A model generated the notes under the pieces. The model was given only the letters and a program-made list of their open reading frames with translations. It did not search any database and was not told the origin of the DNA. 39,218 nucleotides of DNA from a gamma proteobacterium symbiont of Ctena orbiculata (lineage in GTDB: Bacteria; Pseudomonadota; Gammaproteobacteria; Chromatiales; Chromatiaceae): the NCBI GenBank assembly GCA_003058525.1, contig QBVD01000012.1, forward strand, positions 1 to 39,218, read 5' to 3'. Positions 1 to 7,778 of this stretch are shown here, piece after piece (the stretch's first letter is position 1; every line of letters begins with the position of its first letter). The position numbers and the translations under genes are program-made.

Positions 1-247
1 AATCGGCTCTGTTGTGTCTGAAAATGCGCCAATCAAGGCGCGAGGAGTGAGGTTTGGTGATTCCAAATGAGCGACGAGCAACGCCGAGTGGCGCATTTTC
101 AGGCACAACCCGAAGGGCTGGGGCTGTTTTTCCACCCAGCGGCGTTATCATTCGCTCATTTAGCACGGCTAAACCTCGCTCATTCTGCCTTGCTGGGTAA
201 AAAAACAGCTCCAGCAGAGTCGATTGGATTAGTGTTAACAGGCCCTA
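1..247. repeat. MITE-like palindromic element, copy 1 (left end outside window)
   Basis: About 245 bases nearly identical to 15280-15524. The right end reads GTGTTAACAGGCCCTA; the matching left terminal inverted repeat lies outside the window here but is visible in the second copy. Two stem-loops are nested inside: CTGAAAATGCGCC (18-30) pairs with 90-102 perfectly over 13 bp, and 124-140 pairs with 192-208 over 17 bp with two mismatches. No transposase is encoded, so this looks like a non-autonomous element. Confidence 0.8.
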
Positions 248-313
248 GAAAGGATTTGCTCTCTGCCCCGGGTTTTATCGGGTTTTTTTGGATGGGTATT
301 TCGTTTATGCAGT

Positions 314-1150
314 TTATGGCGATGTGATTTTTTCATTCGCCGAAAAAGGCCTGATTTTCTCTATAAGTAGGGATGGTTGTTCTTCAATTGCCAGGTGTCC
401 GGCGTTTGGAATTTCAAAAAATAATGAGCCAGGTATCAACTCATGCAATAACCTCCCGCGTTGGATCGGGATCCAGCTATCATCGGTACCCCATAATATC
501 ATTAACGGTTTTGATATTTGTGAATAGACAGATTGTACTTCATCGGTGTATTTCACTTTAGCCTGCGCTATTTGTCTGTAAAAAGACGCCTTTCCATACA
601 TGCCGGTCCAGGGCTGAACAGTATTATCCATTGTTTCATCAGGAATTTGCATAACCGCCGCTGTTTTAATATAGGCGCGTACGATAGCCTCGTGTATGTA
701 ATCCGGCGCACCTGCAAATGCCGCCTCATGTGTTTGCACATGCCGGAAAAACGGTGAACCCCATGGTGAAATTGCAACTGGGTCGATTAAGACTATTTTC
801 TCGAAATCTTGTTTGTTCAGTAGATGGGTGCGCAATATCGTGGCGCCACCGAAGTGATGCCCAATTATTGCTGGATTTTCTAGCCCCCAGAATTTGATTA
901 ATTGATGAAGAATTGTGTTTTGTATGCCGAGGGACACATCGCCATGGGATTTATCGGATTGACCGTAACCGATTAAATCAAAGTAGTAAGTAGTGAAGCT
1001 ATTTAAAAGAGCATCGATAATGTGCCTCATGTTGTAAGAGGACCAGGGTGTACCATGCAGCACTATGGCCGGTGGCCCATTGCCCTTAACTCCAAACTTT
1101 ACGTAGCGATCTTCAAAGGTATAGGTTTCTGTAAGATTCCAATTCGTCAT
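314..1150 (-). CDS. alpha/beta-hydrolase fold protein with His at the nucleophile position
   Basis: A 278-residue single-domain alpha/beta hydrolase, probably cytoplasmic because no signal peptide is visible. The oxyanion-hole segment HGTPWSS sits near residue 32, and the segment with the catalytic acid, LWGTDDSW, is near residue 220. The catalytic His is in PNAGHLAIEEQP near residue 250. The overall pattern resembles haloalkane-dehalogenase-like or epoxide-hydrolase-like enzymes. The nucleophile elbow, normally G-x-S-x-G or G-x-D-x-G, reads GHHFGG, so His stands where Ser or Asp is expected; a GAC to CAC change would explain it. Activity may be lost or altered. The substrate cannot be told from sequence. 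The start ATG has only a weak Shine-Dalgarno, and no operon partner is visible. Confidence 0.85.
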   Translation of the reverse strand: MTNWNLTETYTFEDRYVKFGVKGNGPPAIVLHGTPWSSYNMRHIIDALLNSFTTYYFDLIGYGQSDKSHGDVSLGIQNTILHQLIKFWGLENPAIIGHHFGGATILRTHLLNKQDFEKIVLIDPVAISPWGSPFFRHVQTHEAAFAGAPDYIHEAIVRAYIKTAAVMQIPDETMDNTVQPWTGMYGKASFYRQIAQAKVKYTDEVQSVYSQISKPLMILWGTDDSWIPIQRGRLLHELIPGSLFFEIPNAGHLAIEEQPSLLIEKIRPFSANEKITSP

Positions 1151-1687
1151 GGGATTCTACAATTCATCACAACTGGCTAATGGGGCGCAGCGAAGTGGAG
1201 CTTTCCGGTGAGCGATAGCGAACGATTTGTCATGCATTATTCTTTAAGCTTATTAAAGCAATATAATTACTAGTGAAAACAACAGCAAACCTGCCCACAG
1301 TATAAGGGAACATAGATGTATACCAACCCCTCCTGGACATCAAGATGAATATATACTGCATCGGTAATTAACGTTAAAATGAGCATGCTTACCAACCCTG
1401 AGAGGGCCAGCACATCGATTGTCGCTGTTTTTTGCAGTGGGCAGCACGGCAGATAAATGTCTGTCGGACTGAGCCGCCAATCAGTGTTTTTTTATTGTTA
1501 ACTATGCAGTCAGCCCGCCATCACTCTAATTTCAGTGGTTAACAAGCAATCCGTACTAAAGTAAAAATGTACAACTTGCATACTATTTAAGTTTGGGAGA
1601 TTGGGATTAATATTGAACAATCTTCCTGTTAGATTAATTATCATACTACTTTTCATTACCTTAGCGGCCAATTTCAATTGTGGTTAC
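1151..1687. other. intergenic region without recognisable gene
   Basis: 537 bases between the hydrolase start and the end of the membrane methyltransferase-like gene. It is AT-rich in its second half. No ORF with gene-like composition, RNA gene or clear repeat was seen. The promoter of the hydrolase should lie at its left side, but no convincing -35/-10 pair stands out. Confidence 0.6.
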
Positions 1688-4129
1688 TCAATCATGGTCT
1701 CTGGCCTCATTATTCAAACTCGGAAAGGTCAGCAATATCGAAAGATAGAGCAGGGTTGCGACAAGGATAACCGCAGTAAACCCAAGATCAATGGCGATCA
1801 GCGTCGCTGATCCTGCACTGATCACCGAGGCATAACCGTTGATACCCCATGCCCAGGGGATGAGATTGGAGGATTGCTGTTTCAGTGAGGAGATGGCCAA
1901 CGGAAAAGGCATCCCCATGAAGAACGCCAAAGGTGCAATAAGCAGTGTGGAGATCACGAACTTGTACGCCATGGCGAGATGACCCAGCAGTTCGAACAAC
2001 GGCTCCAACAGAAACAGATAGCCGATGCTTACGAATGCGATGACCAGGACCGACAGGGTTGCTATGCGATAGTGTGAACGGTTTTGCGCCAGGCGTTCGC
2101 TGACATAACTGCCAAAGCCCGCAAACAGCAGGAATCCTGCGAGGGAGATCGAGATGGCATAGATGGGATGGTGCAGAAAACGTATGAATTTCTGAATGAA
2201 AGCGATCTCGATAAAGAGGAATGCCAAACCGATGCCGAAAAAGTAGTAGAAGACACGCCAGCGGTTGATCCTATCGTCCGCAGTTCCTCTGCTGCGCGAG
2301 ATGATGCTCAAGGGCAGCAGTATCAGCAAGGCGCTCAGCAGTGCGGTGATCACCAGGGTAAGGATAAGGATGATGTAGCCCCACTCGATCAGCGGCATAC
2401 CACCTTGGTGTCTTAGCTTCAATGCCTCGAAAAAGCTCTCCCACTTGAAGAAGTGGTGGAAATAGGGTCGGTCGTCTGAAGCGGGCTGGAGATCGAATTT
2501 ATAACTCGCCAGGAGTTGATCCTTATCACCCGAGACGATCTGTTTGCTTGCCCGATAGAAATAGGGTTCGCGCAGGCGGTTGTAACGATTGGCCTGATCC
2601 TCGCTGAGGCGATGGCTGTAGGCCTGATCGAAGAGCCTGGCCTGACAAAAGACCCCAGCACGGTCCAGTTCCTCTGAAGTAAAGGCCCCGTTCTTTACCA
2701 GCAGCGTTGCGGTCTGCCAGTTTCGAATCAGCAGCAGGCGTTTATCCGGTTCATCCAGCCCCAGGGACTCCATCGCCTGATGTGCGGTGAGGAAGAGTTT
2801 GAGGGTGTCCCTAGGAGGGATTTTGATCCAACGGGTGATGGCGAGATAGCCATCCGGCGCCAGGTGTGAAAGGTAGAGGGCCAGCGCCTCCCGGGTATAG
2901 AGATAACTTTCGTTCAGGGCATAGAGGCCTGACGACGAGGCACTGGCCGCATCAACCAAGGCGAGCTGGATCAGGTCGTACTTTTTATCGCTTTGGCCGA
3001 GGAAATCCCGCGCCTCGGCGATATGCAGCCTGGTGTAGGGATTGTCGTAGATCTTACCGGCGAACCCTTGATAGTCGTGCCTTAGCAGCTCAACCAGCTG
3101 CGGGTTGAGTTCCAGGGCATCCACCGATTCCACCTGGTGGTGGCGCGCCAGCAGCAGGTCGGAGCCGGTGCCACTGCCGATCACCAGCAATTCATCCGGT
3201 TTCCGCAGGTGGTAGGGGAGAGCCGAGGTTGTTCGGTCGAGGTAGCCTAGGGATTCGAGGTCGCCGCTGAAGCGGGTGATGGCGGACATGTTGTCCGCGT
3301 CGGTAAAGAGTCCCAACTGTTGCGGCGGTTCCCGCGGATTGAGCAGGCTCAGACCCGGTGCGTGGCGCAGCGGCATCTCATCGCTGGCGACAAGGGTGAG
3401 GTGGCCCAGGGGACTGGAGTATCGTTCCACAATGCGCGTGCCTTTGATCTGCAGTGTCTGCATCAGGCCCTTGTAGGGGGAGATGTTGAGCGTGATCCGG
3501 GGTACGGCAATAAGCAGCAGCACCATGGTGAGTATGAGCGGAAGAGAGAGCCGGACTTTGGAGGGGAGATTGAGTTCCCATATCGCAATGGTCGTGGCGG
3601 CCAGGCCGGCAAGGGTGATTGCGACGAGTATCTGTTCCGGCTTCAGCAGGAACATGATGAGCACTATGCCCAATGCGCCTATGCCTGCCCCCAGCAGATC
3701 AATGGCATAGATGGCGGAGACCTGTCTCTCGCTGTATACCATGAAGGTCATGCAGATTGCACTGGCGGTGAAGATGAACGGCAGTGCAAGCAGCAGGCAG
3801 ATGATCGCCAGGTTGAGGGCCTGGCGAAAATCCCAGAACAGTTCCTCGCTGTTGAAACTGAGCGACTGTGCTATCAGGAATGCTCCCAGGGCGCTAAGGG
3901 CGAATAGCAGCAGGGAGAGCGGGAAGAGCCATCGGTAGTGGCGGGCGATTGTGGGTTGAATGGTCGAGAGCAGGCTGCCGCTGATGCCGTAACCCAGCAG
4001 TGCCAGTGCGATGATCATGTAGGCGAAGTGGTGCCATTGAATGATCGAGAAGAGCCGCATCAGCTGAATCTCATATCCCAGCGCCGATGCTGAGAGAATG
4101 GCGATCGATAGGTAGGGTGGACGAATCAT
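1688..4129 (-). CDS. membrane-embedded spermidine-synthase-like (SAM-fold) protein
   Basis: An 813-residue protein in three parts. Residues 1 to about 210 form an N-terminal block of hydrophobic helices. A soluble Rossmann-type domain at about 225-560 resembles polyamine aminopropyltransferases, with glycine motif VIGSGTGSD (316-324), acidic ribose-binding ELN (340-342) and EARDFL (372-377). A C-terminal block of helices spans about 580-800. Soluble spermidine synthases are about 290 residues, so this belongs to the long membrane-fused class whose reaction is mostly unknown. Binding of SAM or decarboxylated SAM is likely from the fold; polyamine synthesis is not assured. It lies 97 bases downstream of the pcm-like gene on the same strand and may be co-transcribed, unless the weak terminator candidate between them works. 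Confidence 0.8.
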   Translation of the reverse strand: MIRPPYLSIAILSASALGYEIQLMRLFSIIQWHHFAYMIIALALLGYGISGSLLSTIQPTIARHYRWLFPLSLLLFALSALGAFLIAQSLSFNSEELFWDFRQALNLAIICLLLALPFIFTASAICMTFMVYSERQVSAIYAIDLLGAGIGALGIVLIMFLLKPEQILVAITLAGLAATTIAIWELNLPSKVRLSLPLILTMVLLLIAVPRITLNISPYKGLMQTLQIKGTRIVERYSSPLGHLTLVASDEMPLRHAPGLSLLNPREPPQQLGLFTDADNMSAITRFSGDLESLGYLDRTTSALPYHLRKPDELLVIGSGTGSDLLLARHHQVESVDALELNPQLVELLRHDYQGFAGKIYDNPYTRLHIAEARDFLGQSDKKYDLIQLALVDAASASSSGLYALNESYLYTREALALYLSHLAPDGYLAITRWIKIPPRDTLKLFLTAHQAMESLGLDEPDKRLLLIRNWQTATLLVKNGAFTSEELDRAGVFCQARLFDQAYSHRLSEDQANRYNRLREPYFYRASKQIVSGDKDQLLASYKFDLQPASDDRPYFHHFFKWESFFEALKLRHQGGMPLIEWGYIILILTLVITALLSALLILLPLSIISRSRGTADDRINRWRVFYYFFGIGLAFLFIEIAFIQKFIRFLHHPIYAISISLAGFLLFAGFGSYVSERLAQNRSHYRIATLSVLVIAFVSIGYLFLLEPLFELLGHLAMAYKFVISTLLIAPLAFFMGMPFPLAISSLKQQSSNLIPWAWGINGYASVISAGSATLIAIDLGFTAVILVATLLYLSILLTFPSLNNEARDHD

Positions 4130-4180
4130 AGCAATTTTGAATGTTGAATTAATATGCAGGCGTCGCTCGCTTTTTTATCT

Positions 4181-4206
4181 AAAACAAGATGCGCGCGCAG
4201 CGCACA
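4181..4206 (-). terminator. possible rho-independent terminator after the pcm-like gene
   Basis: Read on the minus strand, TGCGC pairs with GCGCA across a 5-base loop, followed by TCTTGTTTT. The stem is short and the T-run is interrupted, so this is only a candidate. Confidence 0.3.
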
Positions 4207-4226
4207 TATATATAATTCAAAATTAT

Positions 4227-4967
4227 TTAATGCTCTCCCGTAAGCGGAACAAACCTAACGGGTAAAATCTGACGTACCGTAATCTCTTTTTCCGCGTTTT
4301 TATCCACCAGCAACAGCTGCTGGGTCATGAAACGGCTGCCTACCGGAATGATCATCTTGCCCCCCGGCTTCAACTGCTCGATCAGAGGAGGGGGAATGTG
4401 ACTGGCGGCAGCGGTGACGATGATGATGTCGAAAGGGGCATGCTCTTTCCACCCATAGTAACCGTCGGCGATGGAGACCTCTATGTTGTCAAAGCCGAGG
4501 TGCTTCAGCCGCTCTGTTGCCTGTTTACCCAGCGGCTCCACGATCTCCATGGTGTAGACCTTTTCGACCAGGCGAGAAAGCACTGCAGCCTGGTAACCGG
4601 AGCCGGTACCGATTTCGAGTGCATTATGTTCTGCCCTGGGAGCAATCAGGTCGGTCATGATGGCCACGATATAGGGTTGAGAGATCGTCTGGCCGTAACC
4701 GATGGGGAGCGGACGGTTATCGTAGGCACGGCTGCGGACGTCGGCAGGTACGAACTGGTGGCGCGGCACCTCGCTCAGCGATTTCAGGATCCGCTCATCA
4801 AGCGCTGATTTTTCCAGATAGATACTGGTTTCCCGCACATCCTGCTCGATCAGCCTTATCATCTGCTCCCTGGCCGCACTGTAGGTGTCGGCAGCGTACG
4901 TGGACCATGCCCAGAAGCTGGCAAAGGCAATTAACGTAGCCCCACTGACAAGTCGTCTGATAGACAT
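4227..4967 (-). CDS. pcm: protein-L-isoaspartate O-methyltransferase, exported form
   Basis: A 246-residue protein of the PCMT family, which uses SAM to methylate isoaspartyl residues in damaged proteins as a first repair step. The family motifs are clear: GYGQTISQPYIVA (about 90-102), SAM motif LEIGTGSGYQAAVL (117-130), and a C-terminal segment rich in PPPLIEQLKPGG. Unusually, residues 1-25 form a signal peptide (MSIRR, a hydrophobic core, then STYAA), so the enzyme is predicted to act in the periplasm or to be membrane-attached. Cytoplasmic PCMT is about 208 residues; the extra length is the leader plus a helical linker. The start is set by GGAGGAG about 8 bases upstream. A second SAM-fold gene follows on the same strand. 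Confidence 0.85.
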   Translation of the reverse strand: MSIRRLVSGATLIAFASFWAWSTYAADTYSAAREQMIRLIEQDVRETSIYLEKSALDERILKSLSEVPRHQFVPADVRSRAYDNRPLPIGYGQTISQPYIVAIMTDLIAPRAEHNALEIGTGSGYQAAVLSRLVEKVYTMEIVEPLGKQATERLKHLGFDNIEVSIADGYYGWKEHAPFDIIIVTAAASHIPPPLIEQLKPGGKMIIPVGSRFMTQQLLLVDKNAEKEITVRQILPVRFVPLTGEH

Positions 4968-5020
4968 GCCGATCTCCTCCTTTCCTACTTACAAATATAG
5001 TTCTTGGAGAGAAGAATGAG

Positions 5021-5042
5021 TCCGCAAATGAACGCAAATATA
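5021..5042. repeat. dispersed repeat, GCAAATGAACGCAAAT family, copy
   Basis: CCGCAAATGAACGCAAATA matches, directly or inverted, copies at 5655-5710, 22779-22822, 22892-22937 and 29050-29101. Here it lies about 55 bases upstream of the pcm-like start. Confidence 0.65.
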
Positions 5043-5202
5043 AGAGGATCTTCAGAAAAACTTGTGGGTGGCTTTGAATGATAAATGTCACTAACATTCT
5101 GAAAGACCGGCATAATATTGGAATCAGCAGTAATTTTTTTATCAGTCAGTTCTGATTACATGACGCTGCCTAAGTAACAGACAAGCTAATATCCTATGAT
5201 CA

Positions 5203-5464
5203 CGTCATTCCGGCGCGGTCCGGAATCCAGGGAGAATGCCGGGGAGGTGGTATGAGATGCATGAGACGATGGCATCCGCTATTGTGCGGGGAAAAGCCAT
5301 CAAGCATCGGAAACGGGCGTGGAAGTTAGAGATGATTGAAGCGCTGAACCCACGTTGGCGGGATTTGTATCCGGAGCTGATTTGACGAGCAGTATTCTTT
5401 GCTGAAAGAGAGACGATCGACTATCGGTTGGAGCATCTGGATTCCGGTCTGCGCCTGAATGACG
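5203..5464. repeat. inverted repeat pair flanking a GIY-YIG remnant
   Basis: CGTCATTCCGGCGCGGTC at 5203 begins a 28-base palindromic unit, and an inverted, slightly diverged partner lies at 5437-5464 (CTGGATTCCGGTCTGCGCC and on). The pair encloses the gene fragment at 5245-5385. The unit is of the common CGTCATTCCGGC type found scattered in proteobacterial genomes. The rest of 5042-5655 shows no other gene. Confidence 0.65.
5245..5385 (+). pseudogene. remnant of a GIY-YIG nuclease superfamily gene (C-terminus only)
   Basis: An open frame encodes about 46 residues ending in WRDLYPELI, with RKRAWKLEMIEALNP before it. This is the characteristic C-terminal end of small (about 90 residues) single-domain GIY-YIG proteins. 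The N-terminal half that would hold the GIY and YIG strands is missing and is replaced by the repeat at 5203-5230. The fragment is too short to be active. It is recognised from the conserved tail only. Confidence 0.6.
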
Positions 5465-5654
5465 GGATCAGTGAAGTCTACCAACAAATTCTTCGGAGGA
5501 TCCACATAAGCTATTTTTTGATGAATTCGGTGCTTCCTTGATTGTGTGCGCTACAGCAGTGCACAACACGACCCTTATCCAACGGCTTTTTATTTGACAC
5601 GCTTTACAGGCTGCGGATGCTGTCCATGGGCCCTGTACAGGCTATTTAATATGT

Positions 5655-5710
5655 CATATTTGCGTTCTTTTGCGGACTAAAAATCGTTCGCGAGAATTTG
5701 CGGCTTACAT
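5655..5710. repeat. dispersed repeat, extended copy of the ATTTGCGTTC family
   Basis: ATTTGCGTTCTTTTGCGGAC followed by TTCGCGAGAATTTGCGGCTT, the same two-part layout as at 29050-29101. It lies about 30 bases beyond the stop codon of the TIR gene. Confidence 0.65.
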
Positions 5711-5740
5711 TCACAACCCGTTATTACCAGGCTACTGACG

Positions 5741-6877
5741 CTATCTTATCGCTGGCCGAGTGATGATGGTGCGGGGTACTGTTCTTTCGACCCTGACCAG
5801 AATATTTGATGTAGCTGTTCCCGCGGGACTTTTTGCTGTGAGGGTGTAGGTTGTATTACGCCTGGGCGAAATTTCGATGGATCCGTTAGCTTCAACAGAA
5901 CCGATACCTGGCTTGATTTCAACATCAGTTGCGTCTCTGGTTCGCCAGCTGAGGGTTGTGGACTTTCCCAACTCGATTGTGTTTTCCGCTACTGAGAGTC
6001 TTGATAGCGGAATAGTGGCCACAGGTTGAGAATTGACTTGAATGGAAAGCCTTTGCTTTGCATGCCTATTATCCGAGCCTGTTGCGACCAGGGTGTATGT
6101 TGTGTTTTCCCTCGGCCTGATAACCTTGGAACCGGAGACGGCAACAGTGCCAATATTGGGCTGAATACTCACCTTCTCGGTGTTCTTCGTCATCCACCTC
6201 AATGTTGTAGTCGATCCCTGTTCGACCCTGTTTGGGTCGGCTTGAAATTCAACGATACTTGGCGCCGGGCCCGGGCGGCTTGCGTACCATGTGAAGAGAC
6301 CGATGAGTGTGCTGACGACTGCAATCCCAAGAACGCCGATTATGAGTGCCTTGTGCTTGCCTCTCGGTTTTTTCGCTACTCTCTTATTGCGAGTTGAGAT
6401 GATTGGCCTTTTTCCTGTTCTGTCCCTTTCCAGGCCCTCGATCAATCGATCACAGTCGGTACGAAAATCCGGATCGGCCCTGACCTGCATGCCGTTTCTT
6501 TTGGCGAAATCGCGGATGCTCTCGGGTAACTCATCCGCCTCTGGCATCGAGGCACGCCGAACAAGCAATGGAACGACGGGTATTTTCCGTTTCAGTGCGG
6601 ACTCGAGTTCAATTCGAACATAATCACCGGATTGATCGAGGCGTCTGTCGCCTTCTTCATCAGTGGCATTGAGCCAATCGCGTCCGATAACGGCCAGCAA
6701 GACTTCGCACTGGCCGACCTTTTCGTCAATGTACCGGGTGAAATCGACGCCCAGGGGGATATCGTCGACATCCATAAAGACTGCCGATTCTCCAAAATGC
6801 TCGACAAGGCGGTCGTGTATCCTGCCGGTAACATCCGCACTGTCTTCGCGCCGGTAAGAGATGAAGATGTTAGCCAT
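5741..6877 (-). CDS. membrane-anchored TIR-domain protein with two Ig-like repeats
   Basis: A 378-residue protein. Residues 1-150 are a TIR domain: MANIFISYRREDS at the start, VFMDVDDIPLG near 33-43, then GRDWL, with a candidate NADase Glu in YVRIELESALK (E90 or E92). A basic stretch (NKRVAKKPRGKHK) precedes one transmembrane helix (about 177-197), which predicts TIR inside the cell. Residues about 205-282 and 287-365 are two similar beta-rich repeats (TTLRW...TTYTLVA and TTLSW...TTYTLTA) that should lie in the periplasm. Bacterial TIR domains often cleave NAD or make signal nucleotides in anti-phage defence; here the layout suggests a receptor with an outside sensor. GGGGAGA sits upstream of ATG. 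No partner gene is adjacent. Confidence 0.85.
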   Translation of the reverse strand: MANIFISYRREDSADVTGRIHDRLVEHFGESAVFMDVDDIPLGVDFTRYIDEKVGQCEVLLAVIGRDWLNATDEEGDRRLDQSGDYVRIELESALKRKIPVVPLLVRRASMPEADELPESIRDFAKRNGMQVRADPDFRTDCDRLIEGLERDRTGKRPIISTRNKRVAKKPRGKHKALIIGVLGIAVVSTLIGLFTWYASRPGPAPSIVEFQADPNRVEQGSTTTLRWMTKNTEKVSIQPNIGTVAVSGSKVIRPRENTTYTLVATGSDNRHAKQRLSIQVNSQPVATIPLSRLSVAENTIELGKSTTLSWRTRDATDVEIKPGIGSVEANGSIEISPRRNTTYTLTAKSPAGTATSNILVRVERTVPRTIITRPAIR

Positions 6878-7110
6878 GGCCGTTCTCCCCGGTACACCTT
6901 CCTGTGCTTATCTTCGGGCTCATTTCAAGCAGCCGTTTTTCCATAAGCGATAACTATATTTTATATGAGATTATGAATAATATTATTGTGAATATTGCAC
7001 AACTTATTAACCCTGGCATTGTAGGGGAAGCGCGGGTTGCGATAAGGCCGGTATGAACTCAAGGCAATGCGTTGCGGTCGTAGAAGTGGGATAGTCAAAA
7101 GGAGTTATTC

Positions 7111-7761
7111 ATGAGGCAACGTCTCGTCTCTCTCTGGAAAGGGAACAGGTCTTTCATTATCTTTGTTGTTTTGCTGCTGGCGTTTAGAAGCGTTATCGCA
7201 GATTGGAATGTGGTCCCGACCGGATCCATGAAACCTACCATACTCGAGGGGGACCGTATCCTGGTCAACAAAATGGCCTACGATCTGCGTCTGCCTTTTA
7301 CCCATATTTCATTGCTCAAACACGCTGATCCTGCGAGAGGGGAGATCGTCATTTTCGATTCGGAGGCTGCCGATAAGCGTATGGTCAAACGTGTAGTCGG
7401 ATTGCCTGGTGATTGGATTGCCATGCATGACAACCGTCTCTGGATCAATGGTCAGCAGATTGGCTACAGTGATGCTGAAACAGCTGCGGCCTGGCAGGAC
7501 AGAATCGAGAATCTTGATGGTGTTGAGCACTGGGTAAGGTGGCTGGATCAAGCGAGCGGGCTGTCCGGTTTTCCACCTGTCAAGGTGCCGGACGGTCACT
7601 ATCTGGTGTTGGGCGACAACCGGGACAACAGCGCGGATTCGAGGGTGATCGGGTTCGTGCCGAGACAAGAGATTGTCGGCAGAGCACGCCATGTACTGCT
7701 CTCACTGAATCATGAAAACCACTACTTGCCGCGGCCACATCGATTTATGCACCGCTTGTGA
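7111..7761 (+). CDS. lepB: signal peptidase I (type I leader peptidase)
   Basis: A 216-residue serine peptidase of family S26 that removes signal peptides from exported proteins at the outer face of the inner membrane. One N-terminal membrane helix (about 13-30) is followed by the catalytic Ser motif PTGSMKPT (Ser39), the catalytic Lys motif MVKRVVGLPGD (Lys93), and box E GDNRDNSADSR near 168-178. It is much shorter than E. coli LepB (324 residues) and lacks the second transmembrane helix; such short forms are common as second copies. The ATG follows AAAAGGAG at good spacing. It runs convergently with the efflux pump gene and divergently from the TIR gene. A main lepB elsewhere is possible. 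Confidence 0.92.
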   Translation: MRQRLVSLWKGNRSFIIFVVLLLAFRSVIADWNVVPTGSMKPTILEGDRILVNKMAYDLRLPFTHISLLKHADPARGEIVIFDSEAADKRMVKRVVGLPGDWIAMHDNRLWINGQQIGYSDAETAAAWQDRIENLDGVEHWVRWLDQASGLSGFPPVKVPDGHYLVLGDNRDNSADSRVIGFVPRQEIVGRARHVLLSLNHENHYLPRPHRFMHRL

Positions 7762-7778
7762 GCTATAGCCAGCCTGCC

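Noticed and set aside
67-327. 86-codon open frame inside the MITE-like element
   Set aside because: It lies mostly within the inverted-repeat element, runs past its end, and has no Shine-Dalgarno; the related frame in the second copy (15332-15571) diverges after the element. It is a by-product of the repeat.
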